This document shows, piece after piece, positions 9,366-18,096 of a stretch of DNA of 55,620 bases. Both the position numbers and the translations under genes were made by a program. Below the pieces are notes generated by a model that saw nothing but the letters and a program-made list of their open reading frames with translations, was not told the origin of the DNA and searched no databases. Location of the stretch: NCBI GenBank assembly GCA_018714165.1, contig DVNU01000050.1, forward strand, positions 1 through 55,620, written 5' to 3'. How positions within the stretch are numbered: position 1 is the stretch's first letter; each line of letters begins with the position of its first letter. The stretch comes from Candidatus Coproplasma excrementipullorum. Lineage in GTDB: Bacteria > Bacillota > Clostridia > Christensenellales > Borkfalkiaceae.

Positions 9366-10289
9366 TTATATCTCCGCACTGTCCGGCGGCAGATACCCCT
9401 CGCCGTATATCTCCTTGGCGGAGGAAACTATCATAAACGCCTTTTTATCCTCCTCGCGCACAATGTCGCGCAGGCGGGGGTATATCGTGGGCTTTACCAC
9501 GCACAGCAACACCTTTTTGTCCTCGCCCGTGTATGCACCCTTGGCGTCGATGTAAGTCGCGCCCGCGTCCAGTTCCTTAAGCACCCTGCCGCATATGCGC
9601 GCGGCGGGCTCCTCTTCTGAGATTATGAACACCATCTTGGCCGAATTGCCGCCGTAAAGCACCCAGTCGAATACCAGCGTGAACACCACTACGGACAGCA
9701 CGGTGTAAAAGAGTACCTCCAGCTTGTCGTCGTAGGCGAACACGGAGCACGCCACGATGATTATGTCTGTAACCATAGTTATGGTGCCTGTGCTGAGGTG
9801 ACGGAACTTCTTTTTTAAGATTTTCACGGGAATGTCCGTGCCGCCCGACGACGACCCGCATCTGAAAATGAGGCCCATTCCGAATCCGAATATGGCCCCG
9901 CCCGTGACGGCGTTTATCAGGCGGTTTTGCGTGAGGGGAAGAAGGTTGAGTCCGTAGGAGGCGGGCAGCCAGTCAAAGAAGATATAGTCTGCCAGCCACA
10001 TCAATACGGCCGAAAGGCCTATAACGTACAGTGTGGAGAAAAAGAACTCTCTGCCGAATACCTTCCAGCCCCACAATACAAGGGGCGCGTTAATTATGAA
10101 GGACAGTATGCCCGTCGGCACGCCCGTCACCTCGTTGATGATGAGCGATATGCCCGTTGCGCCGCCCGTGGCCAGTCCCCCCGCCTGAAGGAAAATTATA
10201 ACTCCCACTGGGTAGAGTATGCAGCCCAGCGTTATCAGAAGATACCGCTTTACATAGCTTTTAACAATAATCTTGCGTTCGTTATCCAT
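9366..10289 (-). CDS. YitT family membrane protein (DUF161 + DUF2179)
   Basis: GGLATGGATGISLIIN, FGMGLIFRCGSSSGGTDIPVKILKK, C-terminal DUF2179-like YIDAKGAYTGEDKKVLLCVV. Confidence 0.9.
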   Translation of the reverse strand: MDNERKIIVKSYVKRYLLITLGCILYPVGVIIFLQAGGLATGGATGISLIINEVTGVPTGILSFIINAPLVLWGWKVFGREFFFSTLYVIGLSAVLMWLADYIFFDWLPASYGLNLLPLTQNRLINAVTGGAIFGFGMGLIFRCGSSSGGTDIPVKILKKKFRHLSTGTITMVTDIIIVACSVFAYDDKLEVLFYTVLSVVVFTLVFDWVLYGGNSAKMVFIISEEEPAARICGRVLKELDAGATYIDAKGAYTGEDKKVLLCVVKPTIYPRLRDIVREEDKKAFMIVSSAKEIYGEGYLPPDSAEI

Positions 10290-10361
10290 TGCAGTTTTAT
10301 TTTATTCTCATTTGCGCTTCAAGTCAACCGGCTTTTAAAAAATTCGGTCAAACGCGTCCGC

Positions 10362-11198
10362 TTATTTCCTGTATGCCCGCGGCGTAACGCCGTACTTCTT
10401 TTTGAATGCGTCCTTAAAGTAGTTGCCGTCCGAAAAACCGCACCTGAGCGCAATCTCCGTCACGGAGTCGTCGGTAGACATCAGCTCCAGCGCCGCGTGC
10501 TGGAGGCGGATGAACACCAGGTATTCGTGTACGCCTATGCCCGCAGCCTCGCGGAATTTGCGGCTTAAATAGTTTGGACTGTACCCGGCTGCGGCGGCTA
10601 TGTCGGCCATGGCAATGTCGTCCATATACTTCTCGCTTATGAACTGCGCCGCCTTTACTATCTGGCTGTCCGTCGTGTGAATGGCGTCGGGCAGACTGCT
10701 CAGAAAGCGGCATTCGCGGCTGCACAGCAAAAGCAGTTCGCTGAGCAGTGTCTCAAGCATGGGTGCCGAGCGCTCGTCGCCTATCTTCTGTTCCCTCATC
10801 ATCCGCGCGATCAGCGCCGAAATCTGTCCGCGGTAGGCCTCAGGCACCTGAAAGATGCGCGTCTGTGCAAAAAATTCGCCCTTAAGCGGCATCACGGCTC
10901 TCACCTTCTCGCCAGCAACCTCCTCGCGGAAGAATATGTTGCTGCGCTTGCAGGCTTCGTACGGATAGCGCGTATAGTGGAATACCTGGGGCGGTATGAA
11001 CATAAAGTCGCCCTCGTGCAGGTCGAACATGTTGTTGCCGATAAAAAAACTGCACGCCCCGCTCTCCACATAGAACAGTTCGCAGTAGGGGTGGCAGTGG
11101 GGCGCGGGCATAACAAAACCCGCCTTGTTCAGGCGGCTCTCGGCGTAGATGTTGTCTGTCATTTTGTCCGAAATTACCTTCTGTACGCTGTCGGCCAT
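10362..11198 (-). CDS. AraC-family transcriptional regulator with N-terminal cupin
   Basis: MADSVQKVISDKMTDN...HCHPYCELFYVESG; C-terminal IAAAAGYSPNYLSRKFREAAGIG...IALRCGFSDGNYFKDAFKKKYGVTPRAYRK. Confidence 0.92.
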   Translation of the reverse strand: MADSVQKVISDKMTDNIYAESRLNKAGFVMPAPHCHPYCELFYVESGACSFFIGNNMFDLHEGDFMFIPPQVFHYTRYPYEACKRSNIFFREEVAGEKVRAVMPLKGEFFAQTRIFQVPEAYRGQISALIARMMREQKIGDERSAPMLETLLSELLLLCSRECRFLSSLPDAIHTTDSQIVKAAQFISEKYMDDIAMADIAAAAGYSPNYLSRKFREAAGIGVHEYLVFIRLQHAALELMSTDDSVTEIALRCGFSDGNYFKDAFKKKYGVTPRAYRK

Positions 11199-11261
11199 GG
11201 CTGTTTTCTCCGCTTTGTGTTGAAAAATCTGTATTCTTATAATAATTGTAGTATATAAACC

Positions 11262-11312
11262 GTAGAAAATCAAGAAAAACCGTTGTAAAATATCTGTAAT
11301 TGTTGTAAAATA
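11262..11312. promoter_or_regulatory. phased direct repeats, candidate AraC-family operator
   Basis: GTTGTAAAATA at 11282 and 11302 (20-bp period); degenerate CCGTAGAAAATC one period upstream; in the divergent intergenic region. Confidence 0.5.
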
Positions 11313-11333
11313 AATTGGCCGCGGAAGCGCGGC

Positions 11334-12857
11334 ATGGGTGAGAGATTGTATACGGTACAAAAGGTTAAAAAGAAATACACGCTTTTCACGGGCAAACAGC
11401 TGCTGTGGCTCATTCTGCCCATCGTCATCGAGCAGATTTTTTCGACGTCTCTGGGCATGTTCGACTCTATGATGGTCTCCAGCATAGATGAATATGGCTA
11501 TGCCAACCTCGCCGTTGGCAACGTTGACCAATTAAACAACCTTGTAATACAGCTCTTTTCGGCGTTTGCCACGGGCGGCGCGATAATAACTTCGCAGTAC
11601 CTCGGCGCTAAGGATATAGAGAGCGCTCAAAAGAGCGCCAAACACATGCTCGTCATTGTGCTCATTTTCTCGCTTATAATCGCCGGCCTCTGCCTCGCGC
11701 TCAATCCCTATCTTTTACAGCTCTTCTACGGCGATGTCAGCGAAGACGTCATGGCCAACCAGCGCATTTACTTTTACATAACGGCGGCGTCCTTCCCGCT
11801 TATAGGCATATTCAACGGCAGCGCGGCTCTCCTCCGCATACAGCGCAAGAGCATGTCCACCATGGTCAGCTCCGGCGCGAGCTGCGTTATAAATATAGGT
11901 CTCAACGCCCTCTTTATCTGGGTTTTCAATATGGGCGTTGCCGGCGCGGCGCTTGCAACCTTAATTGCCCGCGCAATACCCGCCGTGTATATGCGCGCCC
12001 TGCTCATGAGCGACAAAAACACGCTCACGGTAAAACTGTTTACAAAGTTCCGCTTCGAAGGCGCAATGGTAAAAAAGATACTCTTCCTCGCCATTCCCAG
12101 CGGTGTGGAGAGTTGCCTCTTCCAGCTCGGCAAGCTCATGACGGTTTCCTTTGTCAATTCTGGTTGCTACTATGTCTACGATGCTACACTCGGAAAGGAA
12201 GTAAACGTTCAGGGCAACGCCAACACAATCGCCAACAACCTCAACAACATTGCTTCCGTCGTTGGCAGCGGTATTGGCACATCCTGCCTGACCGTCATCG
12301 GCCAGGCAGTCGGCACAGGCGATGCCGACTGCGTAAAGTACTACATAAAAAAGATGTTCATCATCTCTTTCATCGCCAACGCCATAACGGTGGCAATCAT
12401 CATGGGCACCAGTCAATGGCTCATATACCTGTGGCAACAACCTGCCGAGGCTTACCCCATCGCGCTTAAGTGCCTCTATTTCTGCCTGTCCTTCCAATTT
12501 GTTACATATCCCCTGTCCTTCACCACGCCCGCAATACTCAAGGCCACGTCGGACGTAAAGTATGTGATGTGGTCGGCCATATCGTCCATGATAATCATGC
12601 GCGTGGGCCTGTGTTTCTTGTTCACCAGCGACGCGCTGACGCCATGGCTTATGTCCACCTTCGGCTTCAAGTTCGAGTTCGGCGCCATGGGCTACTGGAT
12701 AGGCATGTGCGCGGACTGGTGCGTGCGCTCCATACTCTTCGTTGCCCGCCTTTTAACCGGCCGCTGGAAGAAGGCTTCTGGAATGTTGAAAAACGACAAC
12801 AGCGAAGAAAGGGACAATGAAGAGGAAAGCGAAGAAGTAAAAGTTAAGAGTGAATAG
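11334..12857 (+). CDS. MATE family efflux transporter
   Basis: 507 aa polytopic protein; LLWLILPIVIEQIFSTSLGMFDSMMVSSID, ATGGAIITSQYLGAKD. Confidence 0.9.
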   Translation: MGERLYTVQKVKKKYTLFTGKQLLWLILPIVIEQIFSTSLGMFDSMMVSSIDEYGYANLAVGNVDQLNNLVIQLFSAFATGGAIITSQYLGAKDIESAQKSAKHMLVIVLIFSLIIAGLCLALNPYLLQLFYGDVSEDVMANQRIYFYITAASFPLIGIFNGSAALLRIQRKSMSTMVSSGASCVINIGLNALFIWVFNMGVAGAALATLIARAIPAVYMRALLMSDKNTLTVKLFTKFRFEGAMVKKILFLAIPSGVESCLFQLGKLMTVSFVNSGCYYVYDATLGKEVNVQGNANTIANNLNNIASVVGSGIGTSCLTVIGQAVGTGDADCVKYYIKKMFIISFIANAITVAIIMGTSQWLIYLWQQPAEAYPIALKCLYFCLSFQFVTYPLSFTTPAILKATSDVKYVMWSAISSMIIMRVGLCFLFTSDALTPWLMSTFGFKFEFGAMGYWIGMCADWCVRSILFVARLLTGRWKKASGMLKNDNSEERDNEEESEEVKVKSE

Positions 12858-12862
12858 TTGTG

Positions 12863-12943
12863 GCGGGAAGTATTTAAAAATAATACTTGCCGCAATGCAA
12901 GCATAGCTTGCAATTCATGCGCATATATTATGCGCAATTCATC
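12863..12943. repeat. mini-hairpin array (AATTCATG type)
   Basis: GCGGGAAGTATT..AATACTTGCCGC hairpin, then TGCAAGcataGCTTGCA-ATTCATG-CGCATAtatTATGCG-CAATTCAT. Confidence 0.65.
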
Positions 12944-12963
12944 TATATTTAGGGAGTCAAAAT

Positions 12964-13830
12964 ATGTCCAAAGTATTCCGTCAGATGTTTGAAGAAAAGT
13001 ATATGCGCTTCCCCGAAGGCAAGACAAAGGCCGTAACTTTCAGCTACGACGACGGCGTAAAGGCCGACAGGCATCTGCTGTCAATTTTCGATAAATACGG
13101 CCTCAAGGGCACGTTCAACCTCAATTCCAGCCTCTTCGACTGCGTAAACTGGCACAACCGCATGGGCGAGGAGGAGACGTATGCCGCGTTTAAGGATACC
13201 GGGCACGAAATTGCCCTGCACGGCGCGCGGCACATCTTTTTAAACAAGGTGCCCCTCGCCGAGGCGGTGAGGGAGGTGGTCTTAAACCGCGACTGGCTGG
13301 AGCATAAGTTCGGCCGGATAATTAATGGCATGGCCTACGCCTACAACGGCTTTAACGACGACGTAAAGCGCGTGCTTGCCGACCTCGGCGTAAAGTATGC
13401 CCGCACCACCAAATCCACATACTCCTTCGCTCTGCCCCGGGATATGCTGGAGTGGAACCCCACCCTTCACCACAGGGAGGCGGATAAGCTTATAGAACTC
13501 GCAGACAAATTTATCTCCTCTTCGCCCGACGCCGAGTTCAAAAACCGCGAACCCTGGCTGTTCTATATCTGGGGCCACAGCTACGAATTCGACGACGATG
13601 ACAACTGGAACCTGATTGAGGAGGCGGCGCAAAAACTTTCGGGGAAGGCGGACACCTGGTACGCCACCAACGGCGAGATATGCGATTACATAAATGCCTA
13701 CCGCTCGCTCGTCTTTTCGCTCGACGGCGAAAGGGTGTTCAATCCAGCATATATGACAGTCTGGCTTGAAATCCGCGGCAAAACTTATGCAATCGGACCG
13801 GGTGAAACGGTGCTCTTCGATGTCGAATAA
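12964..13830 (+). CDS. polysaccharide deacetylase family protein
   Basis: KAVTFSYDDGVKADRHLLSIFDKYGLKGTFNLNSSLF, GHEIALHGARH. Confidence 0.85.
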   Translation: MSKVFRQMFEEKYMRFPEGKTKAVTFSYDDGVKADRHLLSIFDKYGLKGTFNLNSSLFDCVNWHNRMGEEETYAAFKDTGHEIALHGARHIFLNKVPLAEAVREVVLNRDWLEHKFGRIINGMAYAYNGFNDDVKRVLADLGVKYARTTKSTYSFALPRDMLEWNPTLHHREADKLIELADKFISSSPDAEFKNREPWLFYIWGHSYEFDDDDNWNLIEEAAQKLSGKADTWYATNGEICDYINAYRSLVFSLDGERVFNPAYMTVWLEIRGKTYAIGPGETVLFDVE

Positions 13831-13841
13831 TTGCGCAAAAT

Positions 13842-13889
13842 ATGGGTCGGGTGCGGCAATTTTGCCGAACCCGACCCATTTATTTTTAC
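13842..13889 (+). terminator. intrinsic terminator
   Basis: ATGGGTCGGGTGCGGCAA / TTGCCGAACCCGACCCAT stem (1 mismatch) followed by TTATTTTTACTTTT. Confidence 0.75.
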
Positions 13890-13964
13890 TTTTCCCCTTG
13901 ATTTGTGGCAAGGTTTGGTGTAGAATATATTCATAGAGATTTTGTTAAGGAGGGAATACTCAAA

Positions 13965-14720
13965 ATGATTTTAGATCAGTTCAGCTTAAAGGGCAAAGTA
14001 GCCATAGTCACGGGCTCCAACACGGGCCTTGGCCAGGGCATATCCAGGGCCTTTGTGGAGGCGGGCGCAAAGGTCGTCGGCGTCTCGCGCAGGCCCTCGA
14101 CCGAGACGGAGGAGATGCTCGGCAAGGAAAATTTTTATAATGTATTGGCCGACCTCTCGTCCTGCGACGTAATCCCCGAAGTTGTGGGCAAAACGCTCGA
14201 ACATTACGGCAGGGTGGACATCCTCGTCAACAACGCGGGCATAATCAAGAGGCAGGATTCAATCGAATTTTCGGAGGAGAACTGGGATTCGGTTATAAAC
14301 GTCAACTTAAAGACGGTGTTCTTCCTGACCCAGGCTGTGGCAAAGCAGTATATAAAGCAGGGCACGGGCGGCAAGGTCATTAATATCGCTTCAATGCTGT
14401 CCTACCAGGGCGGCATCAGGGTGCCCTCATACACGGCCTCAAAGTCGGCCATCCGTGGCATAACCATGACGCTCGCCAACGAGTGGGCCAAGTACAACAT
14501 CAACGTAAACGCAATCGCGCCCGGATATATGGCCACCAACAATACTCAGCAACTCCGTCAGGACGAGGAGCGCAGCACCGATATTTTAGCGCGCATCCCC
14601 GCCGGCCGCTGGGGCACTCCCGCCGACCTTGAGGGCGCGGCTGTATTCCTCGCGTCGTCCGCATCAGACTACGTAAACGGCTTCACGCTGGCTGTCGACG
14701 GCGGCTGGCTTGGTCGCTGA
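13965..14720 (+). CDS. kduD: 2-deoxy-D-gluconate 3-dehydrogenase / KduD-type SDR
   Basis: MILDQFSLKGKVAIVTGSNTGLGQGISRAF, NNAGIIKRQDSIEFSEENWDSVINVN, SYTASKSAIRGITMTLANEWAKYNINVNAIAPGYM. Confidence 0.88.
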   Translation: MILDQFSLKGKVAIVTGSNTGLGQGISRAFVEAGAKVVGVSRRPSTETEEMLGKENFYNVLADLSSCDVIPEVVGKTLEHYGRVDILVNNAGIIKRQDSIEFSEENWDSVINVNLKTVFFLTQAVAKQYIKQGTGGKVINIASMLSYQGGIRVPSYTASKSAIRGITMTLANEWAKYNINVNAIAPGYMATNNTQQLRQDEERSTDILARIPAGRWGTPADLEGAAVFLASSASDYVNGFTLAVDGGWLGR

Positions 14721-14734
14721 GCGACAAGCAGACT

Positions 14735-14820
14735 AACGTTGCGGCGCGATGGCGCCGCAACTCATAGGGCCGCGCTATTGCGCGGCAATTATCACGGTTG
14801 CGAAGCGGCTTATAACTCCT
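14735..14820. repeat. degenerate mini-hairpin array (TTATGA type, reverse orientation)
   Basis: GTTGCGGCGCgatgGCGCCGCAAC-TCATAGG-GCCGCGCtattGCGCGGC-AATTATCAC. Confidence 0.5.
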
Positions 14821-14864
14821 AACAAACAGGCGGGGACTGCGAATGCAGTCCCCGCCTGTTTGTT
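14821..14864. terminator. bidirectional terminator between convergent kduD and P-type ATPase
   Basis: 20-bp perfect stem AACAAACAGGCGGGGACTGC / GCAGTCCCCGCCTGTTTGTT, loop GAAT. Confidence 0.85.
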
Positions 14865-14881
14865 TACGGTTTATTGCGCAA

Positions 14882-17533
14882 TTACTTGTTCTTTTTCTTT
14901 TCGATAGCCTTTTCGATGAGCTTCTGGATTTCGACGAGGGGAATGATTGCCAGCGCAACCGCGATGGATACAATCCACTCCACGGCCGAGAGCATGAAGT
15001 TGTTGTCGGCACCTTCGATGAATACCGTCTTTACGCCGGGCGTAAGTACTACGAACAGCGTGAGCGCCACGCCTACGAGTGCGGAGAGGTCAAGCGGCTT
15101 GTTGGAGAAGAAGTTCTTGTTGAGCACGCTGTTTCTCTGCGAGCGCAGGTTGAATGCGTGGAAGAGCTGTATGAAGCACAGCGATATGAACGCCATTGTC
15201 ATGGGCTCTGCGTGGTGTTGTACGCCGTCGGTCAGCACGTACTGACCCAGCAGGTACGAAAGCATTACCAGCGCAGTCTGCATTATGCCCTGAATGATTA
15301 TGTCCTTGCCCATCTGGCCGGCAAACAGCGAGGAATCGCTCTTTCTCGGCGGCATCTGCATAACGTCGCGTTCGGCCTTCTCGGTGCCCAGCGAGAGTGC
15401 GGGGAAGGAGTCGGTTACAAGGTTTACCCACAGTATCATTATGGGCGACAGGAATACCTGGGGCTGGCCGGAAATGAGGGATATCATTTCGACTATGAAC
15501 AGGCAGAGCACCTCTGCAATGTTGGCCGAAAGCAGGAACTGTATGGCCTTGGTGATGTTGGAGAATATCTTTCTGCCTTCTTCTACGGCGCCGACGATTG
15601 TTGCGAAGTTGTCGTCGGTGAGCACCATGTCCGCGGCTTCCTTGGAAACCTGCGTGCCCGTGATGCCCATGCCTATGCCTATGTCGGCCTCCTTTATCGA
15701 AGGCGCGTCGTTTACGCCGTCGCCCGTCATAGCCGTAACCTTGCCGTTTGCGCGGAAGGCCTTGACTATTCTCACCTTGTTTTCGGGGGACACGCGCGCG
15801 AATACGGAGAACTTTTCGATGTTTTCATACAGGTATTCGTCGCTCATCTTGTCGAGCTCTGCGCCCGTCGCCGTCAGATCGCCGTCGCGCAGGATGTCAA
15901 GCTCGCGCGCGATTGCGCAGGCGGTTTCCATATGGTCGCCCGTAATCATCAGTGCCTTTATGCCTGCCGTGCGGCACTCTGCAACGGCCGCCTTTACTTC
16001 GGGGCGGGGAGGGTCTATCATGCCCATCAGGCCTACGAAAATCATGCCCTCTTCGGACACGTCGTCGCCCTCTTTATATGCCGCCGCAAGCACGCGCAGC
16101 GCGCGCTGTGCCATGCCGCGGTTGGCGTTGGCAATGGCCTCTCTGTCGGCGTCGGTAATGGGCATAACGCCCTTGTTTGTCAGTATGTGTGTGCAGCGCG
16201 CAATCAGCATATCGGGCGCGCCCTTGGTGTAGCTGTAGGTGTTGCCGCCGTTGGTGTGTACGGTGGTCATCAGCTTGCGGCCCGAATCGAAGGGCTTTTC
16301 ATTTACGCGGGGATAGTCGGCCGTCAATGCCGCATAGTCGCCGCCCTGGTTGATGAAGTAATCTACAAGCGCCGTCTCCGTGGGGTCGCCCTGAAGTCCG
16401 CTCTTGGTGGCCACGGTGTCGTTGCACAGCGCCATTATGCGCTTTAAAAGCTCGTCCTCGCCGGAGGGGCAGTAGCCGTCCTTTACGGTCATCTTGTTTA
16501 AGGTCAGCGTGCCCGTCTTGTCCGAGCAGATTATCTCGCAGCAACCGAGAGTTTCAACAGAGGGCAGGTTCTTTACGATTGCGTTGCGCTTGGACATCTT
16601 CTGCACGCCCATTGCAAGCACTATGGTAACGACTGCGGGCAGACCTTCGGGAATTGCCGCAACGGCTATGGCTACGGCGGTCATGAAGGCGTCCATAAAT
16701 ACGTCTACGTTGATGCCCGTGGATATGTGCGCGCATATATTTACAATAAATATTACTATTGCAATGCCGAGGACAAGGAAGGAGAGTATCTTCGCCGTCT
16801 TGGCCAGCTGCTTGTTGAGGGGGGAGGGATCTTCCTGAACCTCGGTAAGCATCTGCGCTATCTTGCCCATCTCGGTCGCCATTCCCGTGGCTACAACCAC
16901 GCCGCGGCCGCGGCCGTAAGTCACCGTGCTGCCCGAAAAAGCCGTGTTGTGTCTGTCGCCCAGGGGCGCCTTTTCGTCGACAATCGCGTTGCAGTCCTTT
17001 TCAACGGGCACCGATTCGCCCGTCAGCGCGGCTTCCTCTATCTTTAAAGAGGCCGACTGTATCAGGCGCATGTCCGCAGGCACAACGTCGCCCGCTTCAA
17101 GAATTACCATGTCGCCGACTACCAGCTCTTCAGAGGGGATAACCACCTGTTCGCCGTCGCGTATGGCCTTTACAAAGGGTTTGTTCTTTGCTTTCAGTGC
17201 CTCAAGCGCGTTTTCCGCCTTGTTCTCCTGAACAAAGCCTATAATTGCGTTGATGACTACGATGAGAAGGATTACGCCGCTGTCGATAAGTTCGATCCAT
17301 TCGGTCTGAACGATGGCGAGCACTGCGGAAACTACGGCCGCGGCCAGCAGAACGATGATCATCGGGTCGGTGAACTGACCCAAAAACTTTAAGATTGCGG
17401 GCTTTTTCTTGGCTTCGGCCAGCGCGTTTCTGCCGTTTTCGGCAAGGCGCTTGCCCGCTTCGGCCGTCGAAAGACCCTTCTCCGAAGAGCCTATCGCCTG
17501 ATAGGTCTCTTCAATGCTCTTGTTGTGAAACAT
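14882..17533 (-). CDS. P-type cation-translocating ATPase (Ca2+/Mn2+ type, PMCA-like)
   Basis: MFHNKSIEETYQAIGSSEKGLS, CSDKTGTLTLNKM, MTGDGVNDAPSIKEADIGIGMG; start trimmed from ORF track. Confidence 0.95.
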   Translation of the reverse strand: MFHNKSIEETYQAIGSSEKGLSTAEAGKRLAENGRNALAEAKKKPAILKFLGQFTDPMIIVLLAAAVVSAVLAIVQTEWIELIDSGVILLIVVINAIIGFVQENKAENALEALKAKNKPFVKAIRDGEQVVIPSEELVVGDMVILEAGDVVPADMRLIQSASLKIEEAALTGESVPVEKDCNAIVDEKAPLGDRHNTAFSGSTVTYGRGRGVVVATGMATEMGKIAQMLTEVQEDPSPLNKQLAKTAKILSFLVLGIAIVIFIVNICAHISTGINVDVFMDAFMTAVAIAVAAIPEGLPAVVTIVLAMGVQKMSKRNAIVKNLPSVETLGCCEIICSDKTGTLTLNKMTVKDGYCPSGEDELLKRIMALCNDTVATKSGLQGDPTETALVDYFINQGGDYAALTADYPRVNEKPFDSGRKLMTTVHTNGGNTYSYTKGAPDMLIARCTHILTNKGVMPITDADREAIANANRGMAQRALRVLAAAYKEGDDVSEEGMIFVGLMGMIDPPRPEVKAAVAECRTAGIKALMITGDHMETACAIARELDILRDGDLTATGAELDKMSDEYLYENIEKFSVFARVSPENKVRIVKAFRANGKVTAMTGDGVNDAPSIKEADIGIGMGITGTQVSKEAADMVLTDDNFATIVGAVEEGRKIFSNITKAIQFLLSANIAEVLCLFIVEMISLISGQPQVFLSPIMILWVNLVTDSFPALSLGTEKAERDVMQMPPRKSDSSLFAGQMGKDIIIQGIMQTALVMLSYLLGQYVLTDGVQHHAEPMTMAFISLCFIQLFHAFNLRSQRNSVLNKNFFSNKPLDLSALVGVALTLFVVLTPGVKTVFIEGADNNFMLSAVEWIVSIAVALAIIPLVEIQKLIEKAIEKKKNK

Positions 17534-17714
17534 TTCACTCTCCTTAAATATTATTTTCGCCCTCCCAAAGAATGGGTATGGGTTTTTATACTGGATAACG
17601 CGGCCGCGCCGCGCGTGCCTTCGGCGCATCAATTTATCGTTCGCAGGCGCATATTATCGGGTCAATTGCACAAATCCTATGTTATTATGTGCAAAATAAC
17701 TGGCAAAAAAAGTA

Positions 17715-17771
17715 CAAAAAAAGACTTCAAGCACGGCGATGTTGTTCAGTCACGGCAATGCTAAAAGTCTT
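17715..17771 (-). terminator. riboswitch expression-platform terminator
   Basis: Minus strand AAGACTTTTAGCA ... TGCTTGAAGTCTT then TTTTTGTACTTTTTTT; left arm overlaps the 3' strand of aptamer P1. Confidence 0.75.
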
Positions 17772-17848
17772 GTTACCGAAGTGCGGTGGCGCAACCGGGA
17801 CATACGCCCGTGATTGTCGGCTGCGCGCTTATAACTACTCCCTTTTAA
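17762..17848 (-). ncRNA. yybP-ykoY (Mn2+-sensing) riboswitch aptamer
   Basis: Minus strand AAAAGGGAGTAGTTAT...CCGACAATCACGGGCGTATGTCCCGGTTGCGCC-ACCGcacttCGGT-AACAAGACTTTT: conserved GGAGTAG, P1 AAAAG/CTTTT and CAAGACTTTT tail; upstream of a P-type ATPase. Confidence 0.85.
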
Positions 17849-17873
17849 GTATGTTTAAGTTTGATATGCCAAT

Positions 17874-17902
17874 ATATTAGCATACAACTGCTGTAATGTC
17901 AA
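17874..17902 (-). promoter_or_regulatory. promoter for riboswitch/P-type ATPase transcript
   Basis: Minus strand TTGACA-N17-TAATAT. Confidence 0.8.
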
Positions 17903-17922
17903 ATATTTTTGGTAAATTATTG

Positions 17923-17970
17923 TAAAAAGCGGCGCGGGCGGTACGGGATTGATACCGCACCGCCCGCGCC
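17923..17970 (-). terminator. orphan minus-oriented terminator-like hairpin between divergent promoters
   Basis: GGCGCGGGCGGT / ACCGCCCGCGCC 12-bp stem; on minus strand followed by GCTTTTTACA. Confidence 0.45.
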
Positions 17971-18017
17971 TCCGACAATTATATCCGAATTTTCTATAAA
18001 TTAATCCGTTTTGTATA

Positions 18018-18046
18018 TAGACTTGCAGGCAATTATTATATATAAT
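18018..18046 (+). promoter_or_regulatory. candidate promoter of uronate catabolic operon
   Basis: TAGACT-N17-TATAAT 50 nt ahead of the kdgA start. Confidence 0.5.
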
Positions 18047-18096
18047 AATAACGCACAACAACAGTGCGCCCATCTGGGCAAATAAGTGAGGTTAAT

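Noticed and set aside
14843-16447. 534-aa plus-strand ORF
   Set aside because: Antisense shadow of the well-supported P-type ATPase gene; composition (Tyr/His/Arg-rich) is typical of GC-rich shadow ORFs and it has no recognisable domain.
17525-17880. Small plus-strand ORFs (17525..17764, 17689..17880)
   Set aside because: They overlap the antisense strand of the riboswitch/leader and promoter; low-complexity translations.
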